Shown here piece by piece: positions 1-5,024 of a stretch of 7,006 nucleotides of DNA. Source of the DNA: Firmicutes bacterium CAG:534 (GTDB lineage: Bacteria > Bacillota > Clostridia > Lachnospirales > Lachnospiraceae); contig FR894567.1 in assembly GCA_000436115.1 (NCBI GenBank), forward strand, positions 89,764 through 96,769. The letters are read 5' to 3'. The notes under the pieces are model-generated. The model made no database searches and was not told where the DNA came from. It was given only the letters and a program-made list of their open reading frames with translations. The stretch's first letter is position 1; each line of letters begins with the position of its first letter. The position numbers and the translations under genes were made by a program.

Positions 1-1364
1 AAAATTCTTCTGACGGAAAGAATGGAACGATAGCTTGCATTGGAAATGATAATTCCCGTCTTTGCGGTAGATGCATGAACGATCTGTCCATTTCCGATAT
101 AAATTGCCACATGTCCGGAATAGCATACAATGTCACCGGGCTGGGCATTTTCAATGCCGTTTACTGCTGCGCCCACACTTCTGTCTGCTGAAGAAGAATG
201 AGGCAGGCTTACGCCGAAGTTGTTATAAACGCTCATAACAAATCCTGAGCAGTCCGCACCATTTGTCAGGCTGGTGCCGCCCCATACATAAGGATTTCCT
301 ACAAACTGGCAGGCGAAGTTTGCTACGGACTGTCCCAGCTCGCTTTCGCTTCCGGAAATCACAGGAGCATAGACCTCCTGGCTTCCTGATGAGGAACTGC
401 TGCTTGATTTTGCCGCTGCCTTTGCTGCAGCCTGTGCAGCCTTGCGCTCTGCTTCTTCCTTTGCCAGCCTGGCTTCTTCCTCTTCCTTGGATTCTGCCTT
501 TACAAATTCTGTGGAAAGGGTAACGTAATCGGTTGAAACATATCCGTCACCTTCCTCGATATTAACCTTAACCCAGTCTCCTAATTCTTCTGTGACGATC
601 AGCTGATCATCAATGGGGATCAGACCCAGAACCGTTGCGTCCAGGCCGGGCTCCTCACGAACCTTAAGAGTGGTGGTATTTACCGTTGCAATTCTGGTTC
701 CCACCTTCTTTGCAAGCTCTACTGCGTCCTCACCGGTCACACAGTATTCCGCTTTCACATAACCGGTAACGCTTCCTGAGGTGATCTCATACCATCCGTT
801 TTCTTCGGAAATATATTCTCCAACGGACTTGTCATAAAGCTTACCAAGAATCTCTCCCTCTTCACTGGGGATACTTCTTACATTAACATAGTCATTGACC
901 TTTGCGATCACTAAAGACTTAAAGCTCTCTTCCTCACGCTTGTTCTCAAGCTGACGATCCATCTGCTTAACAGTCTTGTCAGTGGTTGCCATCATGGTCT
1001 CTTCTATGATCTTTTCTTCAATAATCTCTTCTTCTGAATCGCTTACCACTCCTACCCGTCCCGCTGTAGCTGTGGGCAGGGCGCTGGGAAGACTGGCGAT
1101 CGCTGTAGGCGTGCTGCTTGCCTCAGGCGTTGCCGATGGGGAAGGGGAAGCAGTTGCTGCAGTGTCTGCATTCTGGCTTTCCTTTTCTTCCTTTAAGCTC
1201 TTCACACTGGTTGCATCTGAGGAAAGGATAAAATCCACTCCTGCGGAGGGCAGTCCGTTTGCCTCTTTTGCAAAGGCATCTATCTGAATGCTGGAAAACA
1301 GAATTGCCGCAGATAAAAATCCAACTGCTGCCTGCTTTGCTGCTTTCGCATTTCTCTTACGCAT
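1..1364 (-). CDS. Secreted NlpC/P60 peptidoglycan endopeptidase with two SH3b domains (3' end cut by window edge)
   Basis: Predicted exported cell-wall hydrolase that cleaves stem-peptide bonds in peptidoglycan. The ATG at 1364 has GGAGG five bases upstream. Residues 1-32 form a signal peptide (basic start, hydrophobic core, cleavage probably after A-F-A at 30-32). A Pro/Ser/Thr/Ala-rich linker spans about 60-95 and an acidic helical stretch about 105-150. Two bacterial SH3 domains follow (about 155-210 with YVNVRS, and 223-283 with TLKVREEPG). A charged Ala/Glu/Lys helix or coiled coil covers 286-319, then six serines at 320-325. The NlpC/P60 domain runs from about 345 to the edge. The catalytic triad is visible: Cys372 in GADCSGF, His418 in SGHVAIY and His430 in IVHAS. 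The frame is still open at base 1, and SVRRI is a usual end for this domain, so only a few residues should be missing. The family call is firm; the exact bond cleaved is not shown. Confidence 0.95.
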   Translation of the reverse strand, partial: MRKRNAKAAKQAAVGFLSAAILFSSIQIDAFAKEANGLPSAGVDFILSSDATSVKSLKEEKESQNADTAATASPSPSATPEASSTPTAIASLPSALPTATAGRVGVVSDSEEEIIEEKIIEETMMATTDKTVKQMDRQLENKREEESFKSLVIAKVNDYVNVRSIPSEEGEILGKLYDKSVGEYISEENGWYEITSGSVTGYVKAEYCVTGEDAVELAKKVGTRIATVNTTTLKVREEPGLDATVLGLIPIDDQLIVTEELGDWVKVNIEEGDGYVSTDYVTLSTEFVKAESKEEEEARLAKEEAERKAAQAAAKAAAKSSSSSSSGSQEVYAPVISGSESELGQSVANFACQFVGNPYVWGGTSLTNGADCSGFVMSVYNNFGVSLPHSSSADRSVGAAVNGIENAQPGDIVCYSGHVAIYIGNGQIVHASTAKTGIIISNASYRSILSVRRI

Positions 1365-1442
1365 GTCATCCTCCAATCTGGTCTATCAAAAGGTTTCCCT
1401 GTTTCGTGCTTAAATATTACAAAATTGTTAAATCTGTTAATA

Positions 1443-1471
1443 AATATAACACTTATATTACAGTATGTCAA
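1443..1471 (-). promoter_or_regulatory. Sigma-A promoter of the NlpC/P60 gene
   Basis: On the minus strand there is a perfect -35 TTGACA (1471-1466), a 17-base spacer and a -10 TATATT (1448-1443), one mismatch from TATAAT. Transcription should start near 1436, which gives a leader of about 70 bases before the ATG at 1364. The leader is AT-rich and contains no riboswitch that I recognise; in particular it is too short for a full ydaO-type c-di-AMP aptamer. No strong terminator separates it from the upstream trxB gene, so some read-through from that operon is possible. Confidence 0.85.
1446..1462 (-). promoter_or_regulatory. Candidate WalR (YycF/VicR) box inside the promoter spacer
   Basis: The minus strand reads TGTAAT, five bases (ATAAG), then TGTTAT. 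This fits the published WalR consensus TGTWAH-N5-TGTWAH at every defined position. WalR regulates peptidoglycan hydrolase genes in low-GC Gram-positives, and the gene downstream encodes such an enzyme. The box lies between the -35 and -10 elements and overlaps four bases of the -10. In B. subtilis, boxes well upstream of -35 go with activation, and boxes overlapping or downstream of the core promoter go with repression, so repression would be expected here. Binding is inferred from the motif only. Confidence 0.55.
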
Positions 1472-1498
1472 CCAATGGAAGATATTTCCAGCCTTTGT

Positions 1499-2452
1499 TC
1501 ACAAAACATTCATATATTCCAGCGCAGATGTAACCGCATTTGCTCCGTCTGCCACCGCCGTCACTACCTGTCGCAGTTTCTTGGAGCGCACATCTCCCGC
1601 TGCAAAAATACCGGGCGTGCTGCACACTCCATCCTCTCCTGCCAGCAGATAGCCCTTCCCGTCACATTCTGCCAGCTCCTTTAACAGTCCGCTTTCCGGT
1701 ATAATGCCCACTGCAATAAATACGCCGTCTACCGGAAGCATTTTCTCCTCCTCCGTGCTTTTGTTTAAAAGAGTCAGCGCTTCTACCTGATCCTCTCCCT
1801 CGATGCTTTTTACCACCGTGTCCCAGATGATCTCCACATTAGGCAGCGCCATCAGCTCTCTTTGCAGAGAGTCTGCCGCCCGCAGTTTATCCCTTCTGTG
1901 GATGAGATAAACCTTACTGCAGCCTCTTGCCAGAAAAATAGCGTCTTCCACCGCCACATCCCCGCCGCCTACCACAGCGGTTACTCTTCCCCTGAAAAAT
2001 GCGCCGTCACAGGTTGCGCAGTACGAGACTCCCATTCCCGACAGTTCTTCCTCCCCGGGCACATGGAGCCTTGCATGATGGGCGCCCATGGCTGCAATCA
2101 GGGTTTTGGTCTCAAGCTGTCCTTCCCTGGTCTCCAGCACGAAAAACTCCCGTTCCGCAGAATGTCCGGCGGCGGTAAGCTCTGCCCTGCTGCTTTCTCT
2201 TCTGACCGCCAAAACCTCAGTCTCCTGAAATGCGCAGCCAAGCTTTTCCGCATGCTCACGAAGCTTTACCCCAAGGTCAAAGCCGCTGATGCCGGGAAGT
2301 CCCGGATAATTATCCACCTCGTAGGTATTCAGGATCTGCCCGCCGCTCATGGGATTTTTTTCCAGGGTAAGGGCATTTAACCCTGCCCGTTTTGCATAAA
2401 TGGAAGCAGAAAGTCCCGCAGGCCCGCTTCCTATTATAATCACATCATACAT
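1499..2452 (-). CDS. trxB: Thioredoxin-disulfide reductase
   Basis: Flavoenzyme that passes electrons from NADPH through FAD to thioredoxin in the cytoplasm. The start at ATG 2452 gives 317 residues, the normal family length, begins directly with the FAD-binding strand, and has GAGG five bases upstream. The Rossmann motif GSGPAG is at 8-13, and the redox-active pair is Cys145/Cys148 in CATC. The NADPH motif is GGGDVAVED at 162-170, with HRRDKLRA at 185-192 for the 2'-phosphate. The second FAD motif is AGDVRSKKLRQV at 285-296. All key residues are present, so the enzyme should be active. The frame stays open 32 codons upstream of ATG 2452, but that stretch overlaps the preceding gene and is basic and unlike the family. 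It is the last gene of a run with the reductase and metalloprotease genes, 37 bases after the former. Confidence 0.96.
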   Translation of the reverse strand: MYDVIIIGSGPAGLSASIYAKRAGLNALTLEKNPMSGGQILNTYEVDNYPGLPGISGFDLGVKLREHAEKLGCAFQETEVLAVRRESSRAELTAAGHSAEREFFVLETREGQLETKTLIAAMGAHHARLHVPGEEELSGMGVSYCATCDGAFFRGRVTAVVGGGDVAVEDAIFLARGCSKVYLIHRRDKLRAADSLQRELMALPNVEIIWDTVVKSIEGEDQVEALTLLNKSTEEEKMLPVDGVFIAVGIIPESGLLKELAECDGKGYLLAGEDGVCSTPGIFAAGDVRSKKLRQVVTAVADGANAVTSALEYMNVL

Positions 2453-2489
2453 AATTTCCTCTTTTCTGCGCCTTTCGCGCCTGCCAATA

Positions 2490-3218
2490 TCAGCCCTGCC
2501 AGCCTCCGTCCATGGTGACGATCTGTCCCGTAAAATAGGAGGGGGCATTTAAAACCTGACGTACCATCTCTGCCGCTTCCTTTGCCGTTCCGATCCTGTC
2601 GGCAGGAATTTCCTCCCGGATCGCGGCAAGCTCATCCTCTGAAAAACAGGCATTCATACGGGTGTCAATGATCCCGAAGGAAACAACGTTCACCTGGATA
2701 TTGCTGGGTGCCAGCTCCTTTGCAAGGGCCTTGGTAAAGCTGTTTACGCCTCCCTTTGCCGCACTGTAGGCCACTTCCATGGAAGCCCCTACATTTCCCC
2801 ACACGGAGGAGATATTAATGATCTTCCCCTGTTTCCTGTGCACCATCCCCGGCACGGCCAGCCTGCAAAAGTAAAACAGAGAGCTTAAATTGGTATTGAT
2901 CACCTGCTGCCACTGTTCCACCGTCATATCCGCCAAAAGCCCTACATAAGAAATGGCTGCATTATTGATCAGCACATGAACCTCTCCGGCCTGCCCGACT
3001 GCCTGTTCCACCTGCCCTGCATCTGACACATCGCAAAGAGCCGTCCTGCAGCAGATCCCAAATTCTGCCTCCAATTCCTGTTTGATCTGGGCGATCTCCT
3101 TTTCTGCGCTTTTACAGATCAGAAAAAGATCGTAGCCCTCCTTTGCAAGCATTCTGGCAATCTCCGCACCGATCCCCCTGGATGCCCCTGTCAAAAGCGC
3201 CTGCTTTCGTTCTGTCAT
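2490..3218 (-). CDS. SDR-family reductase, FabG-like; possible EF-P 5-aminopentanone reductase (YmfI type)
   Basis: Classical short-chain dehydrogenase of 242 residues, probably NADPH-dependent and cytoplasmic. The ATG at 3218 has AGGAG nine bases upstream. The cofactor motif TGASRGIG is at 10-17, NNAA at 85-88 (usual form NNAG), and the active-site set is Asn110, Ser138, Tyr151 and Lys155 (YSAAK). The usual C-terminal GQIVTMDGGW is at 231-240. The segment ISSVWGNVGASMEVAYSAAKG (136-156 region) resembles the group annotated as elongation factor P 5-aminopentanone reductase (B. subtilis YmfI) more than housekeeping FabG. That placement is from memory and moderate; a generic 3-oxoacyl-ACP reductase is the alternative. 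It is odd that the common N-A-P-G turn after the sixth strand reads V-S-F-G (179-182), so the proline is lost. It starts 22 bases after the metalloprotease gene and precedes trxB, so the three are likely cotranscribed. No fatty-acid synthesis genes are nearby, which weakens a FabG role. Confidence 0.85.
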   Translation of the reverse strand: MTERKQALLTGASRGIGAEIARMLAKEGYDLFLICKSAEKEIAQIKQELEAEFGICCRTALCDVSDAGQVEQAVGQAGEVHVLINNAAISYVGLLADMTVEQWQQVINTNLSSLFYFCRLAVPGMVHRKQGKIINISSVWGNVGASMEVAYSAAKGGVNSFTKALAKELAPSNIQVNVVSFGIIDTRMNACFSEDELAAIREEIPADRIGTAKEAAEMVRQVLNAPSYFTGQIVTMDGGWQG

Positions 3219-3240
3219 CTTTCCGTTCTCCTGTTTCTTC

Positions 3241-4044
3241 TTAATAAAATATGCTTCGTTTCAGCTCCGGAAACTTTAAAAGCTCCTCCGTTTCCTCAAG
3301 CCATCCCAGCTGATAGGCTGTAACCGGGGAAAGGGTGTTGACGATCCGGTCCTCATACGCCTTTCCCTCTTCATCTGTAATGGTATACATGATCTCTAAA
3401 GGATATTCCTTCTTAATATAATCTGTTACCGGCCTTTGATATTCTGCTCCCCGGTACAGGTCATGTGCCCCAAATAAATGCAGGATCTCATGGGCATAGG
3501 CCGCAGGCGGATCCTTAGAAAACAAAACCACGCTTTCCAAAGGACTGTCCGTTCCGTCAAAGACAATGGCATAGGAGGTTCCCTCTCCCTTGATCCATAC
3601 GATCATGGCAATCCCACTGGCCTGATAGCGTTCCTGAAGCTCCCCATAGGACACCAAAGTCTGCTTCCATCCTGCAATTTCCTCATCAAGGGCTTCCGTA
3701 AACGTCTCTCCTTCTGCTGCCTCAAAGGAGATCTCTGCTGTTCCTGACAGATCCTCATTTTGGGAAAAATCGTAAAGAAGGGCTGCCTCTTTCCCATAAG
3801 CCACGGCCTGCTCTTCAATATAATCACAGGCAATCCCAAGCTGCTGCAGCGCCTGTTCCCGATCCTGCTCCGTAAAGCAGTTCTCCGGCGTATCCACAAA
3901 CAGGCTGTAAAGCAGGTTGCAGTCTTCCAGGTAAGCTGCGCTTCCAAGACCATAGCTGCTGCGGGGCGTTCCGGGAAGCTCTTCTTCCTGCGCTGCAGTC
4001 AGGATTGCAGTGGCGGTCAGAATGATCGTCAGATATTTCAGCAT
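3241..4044 (-). CDS. Putative exported zinc metalloprotease with metzincin-type motif
   Basis: A 267-residue protein whose ATG at 4044 has AAGGAG eight bases upstream. Residues 1-18 form a short hydrophobic leader with a single lysine, possibly cut after T-A-A (16-18). It could instead act as an uncleaved N-terminal anchor. The key motif is HEILHLFGAHD at 185-195, which fits HExxHxxGxxD: His185, His189 and Asp195 as zinc ligands and Glu186 as the catalytic base. A following EIMY (Met219) is a plausible Met-turn, as expected in metzincins, and LSPVTAYQLGW (238-248) is a typical downstream segment in clostridial relatives. Residues 20-180 are acidic and not assigned; Cys42, Cys56 and Cys73 could form disulfides. 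Substrate and exact peptidase family are unknown. It sits first in the set with the SDR and trxB genes and directly behind a terminator, so its expression may be attenuated. Confidence 0.8.
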   Translation of the reverse strand: MLKYLTIILTATAILTAAQEEELPGTPRSSYGLGSAAYLEDCNLLYSLFVDTPENCFTEQDREQALQQLGIACDYIEEQAVAYGKEAALLYDFSQNEDLSGTAEISFEAAEGETFTEALDEEIAGWKQTLVSYGELQERYQASGIAMIVWIKGEGTSYAIVFDGTDSPLESVVLFSKDPPAAYAHEILHLFGAHDLYRGAEYQRPVTDYIKKEYPLEIMYTITDEEGKAYEDRIVNTLSPVTAYQLGWLEETEELLKFPELKRSIFY

Positions 4045-4066
4045 ATCTTCTTCTCCTTACCGTGTC

Positions 4067-4096
4067 AAAAGGGTGCGGGCAGCTGCCCACACCCTT
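4067..4096 (-). terminator. Intrinsic terminator after the 73-residue gene
   Basis: On the minus strand, a 12-base-pair stem (AAGGGTGTGGGC pairing with GCCCGCACCCTT, one G-T pair) closes an AGCT loop and runs into four T residues. It starts three bases after the TAA of the upstream gene. In the other direction the hairpin is followed by only two T residues, so it serves minus-strand transcription. The next gene's ribosome site begins about eight bases beyond the T run. Confidence 0.85.
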
Positions 4097-4099
4097 CAC

Positions 4100-4321
4100 T
4101 TAGTCAATATCCGGTTCCTCAAACAAGCTTTCCACGCTTTCTGCCGGGTAAATAGAGGAAATGATCCGATCCATCTCCTCCTTGGATCCGGCATCCTTAC
4201 ATTTCAAGATCAGATGCTCCTTCTGTGTTTCGCTTAAAGCATCATAACCGGCTTTCGCCTGTTCATTCATGAGTAATGCCATAGAAAGACCCAGAGGAAT
4301 TCCATTCATTTCGTAATCCAT
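4100..4321 (-). CDS. Small protein of unknown function (73 residues)
   Basis: I do not recognise a named family. The chosen start is ATG 4321, which has GGAG seven bases upstream (4332-4329). The frame also allows a TTG six codons earlier, at 4339, but that start has no ribosome site. A further in-frame ATG lies at 4309, where the spacing to GAGG is twelve bases and less favourable. The product is acidic and largely helical: a mildly hydrophobic stretch GLSMALLM near residues 11-18, an amphipathic region with LSETQKEHLILKCKD at about 29-43, and an acidic tail. It has no signal peptide or clear membrane span, so it is probably cytoplasmic. The LSETQKEHLI-type segment gives the impression of a conserved clostridial small protein, but I assign no function. 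A strong terminator follows the stop codon. It starts 62 bases after the GtrA-like gene and probably ends that transcript. Confidence 0.75.
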   Translation of the reverse strand: MDYEMNGIPLGLSMALLMNEQAKAGYDALSETQKEHLILKCKDAGSKEEMDRIISSIYPAESVESLFEEPDID

Positions 4322-4383
4322 CCTCTTTCTCCATTCCAAGACGCTCTGCGCCTTGAAAATAGTATGCGGATTACGGGCTTGTC

Positions 4384-4809
4384 TTATGCGCGCTTGCGAA
4401 AGACCACAAGCTTGCTGAGAACATAATTGGTAATGGTCACCAGCACTGCCGATACGATCTTGCTGACGCCGTCATTTAATCCCATGACTGTCACCATCAC
4501 AAACATAACGATCATATCCAGAAACAGCGTTGACACTCTGGAAGCCGTAAACTGCGATGCTTCCTTTAATATATTTTTTTCCTTGCTTTTAAAAACAAAT
4601 TTTCTGTTGGTGCCATAAGCAAAGGCAACACCGGCAACCCAGGAAAGGATATTGGCGATCTGCAGCTGGATGGCATTCTCTGCGTCCAAAAAGGTGAGAA
4701 CGCTTCCAAAATAAACGATCCAGCTTACCAGTGTGGTAAGTCCTCCTACGATCACATAGTTTACCAGTTCCTCATACTTATGATACAACTCCAAAAGCTT
4801 TTTCATCAT
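4384..4809 (-). CDS. GtrA-family membrane protein (putative polyprenyl-linked sugar flippase)
   Basis: A 141-residue integral membrane protein with four predicted spans at about 17-40, 49-66, 92-110 and 116-136, the usual length and topology of the GtrA/DPMS-like family. Recognisable segments are YVIVGGLTTLVSW (18-30), AYGTNRKFVF (64-73) after the second span and NYVLSKLVVF (128-137) at the end. Family members are thought to move or present undecaprenyl-phosphate-linked sugars across the membrane for decoration of O-antigen, teichoic acid or other wall polymers. No glycosyltransferase lies next to it, so its substrate cannot be inferred. Two adjacent ATG codons (4809 and 4806) are possible starts. 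GGAAG is five bases from the first and eight from the second, so the second is equally plausible. It begins 24 bases after the microprotein gene and is probably cotranscribed with it from the promoter at 4993-5021. Confidence 0.88.
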   Translation of the reverse strand: MMKKLLELYHKYEELVNYVIVGGLTTLVSWIVYFGSVLTFLDAENAIQLQIANILSWVAGVAFAYGTNRKFVFKSKEKNILKEASQFTASRVSTLFLDMIVMFVMVTVMGLNDGVSKIVSAVLVTITNYVLSKLVVFRKRA

Positions 4810-4833
4810 GACAGCTTCCGATTCCTCTCCGCC

Positions 4834-4953
4834 TTAGTCTTCTGCTTCCTCATCCTGCTCAGCCGCTACTGCTGACACAACGGATGATACCACTGCAATG
4901 ACTGCTGCAAAGATCACAATCAATAAACCGCCGCCTAAAATCAAAAATTCCAT
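4834..4953 (-). CDS. 39-residue single-span membrane microprotein with acidic tail
   Basis: A short gene with every expected signal: ATG at 4953, a perfect GGAGG six bases upstream, a TAA stop, and a good promoter about 40 bases further up. The product starts M-E-F-L-I-L-G-G-G and has a continuous hydrophobic stretch from about residue 3 to 31, then an eight-residue tail, E-Q-D-E-E-A-E-D. It contains no lysine or arginine; the net charge is about -7. This fits a small single-pass membrane protein. I recognise no family. It precedes the GtrA-like gene by 24 bases and may partner that membrane protein, which is inference from position only. A toxin role seems less likely because no antitoxin RNA or antitoxin gene is evident and small type I toxins usually carry basic ends. 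Confidence 0.75.
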   Translation of the reverse strand: MEFLILGGGLLIVIFAAVIAVVSSVVSAVAAEQDEEAED

Positions 4954-4992
4954 ACAGAGCCTCCGCTTTAGCATAATTTTTCCTATAAAGAC

Positions 4993-5021
4993 ATTCTACT
5001 AAAACAGCCTTCTTATTTCAA
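4993..5021 (-). promoter_or_regulatory. Sigma-A promoter for the microprotein-gtrA transcript
   Basis: On the minus strand there is a -35 TTGAAA (5021-5016), a 17-base spacer and a -10 TAGAAT (4998-4993), each hexamer one mismatch from consensus. Transcription should begin near 4986, about 33 bases before the microprotein ATG. The -35 box starts three bases past the TAG of the leuA fusion gene. No terminator hairpin is visible between the two genes, so leuA transcripts may also continue into this unit. Confidence 0.7.
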
Positions 5022-5024
5022 CCG

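Noticed and set aside
1365..1436. c-di-AMP (ydaO-type) riboswitch ahead of the NlpC/P60 gene
   Set aside because: Such riboswitches often precede cell-wall hydrolase genes, but the leader is only about 70 bases, AT-rich and without the expected helices.
1427..1441. TTAACA-N3-TTAACA repeat as a PhoP box in the NlpC/P60 leader
   Set aside because: PhoP repeats are normally spaced by about five bases; three bases does not fit, and the region is AT-rich enough for chance.
1476..1490. Short hairpin TGGAA-N5-TTCCA after trxB as a terminator
   Set aside because: It has only five pairs and no T run on the minus strand. It is too weak to call.
1862..2380. 172-residue plus-strand frame opposite trxB
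   Set aside because: It lies fully antisense to a conserved enzyme and its product has no recognisable domain; I take it as a shadow frame.
2461..2482. GCGC-GAAAG-GCGC hairpin between the SDR and trxB genes
   Set aside because: Four pairs only and no T run; likely chance in a GC-rich gap, with no sign of a regulatory element.
2453..2548. Upstream extension of trxB by 32 codons, beginning inside the SDR gene
   Set aside because: The extra residues are proline/arginine-rich, unlike the family, and overlap the preceding gene. The ATG at 2452 has its own ribosome site and gives the usual length.
3603..3953. 116-residue minus-strand frame in another phase within the metalloprotease gene
   Set aside because: The metalloprotease frame holds the zinc motif and the ribosome site. 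This alternative is arginine-rich, without motif or ribosome site.
4040..4068. Possible promoter TTGACA, 17 bases, TATGCT for the metalloprotease gene
   Set aside because: The -10 would lie on the start codon itself, so the transcript would begin inside the gene with no later suitable start. The TTGACA is part of the terminator T run.
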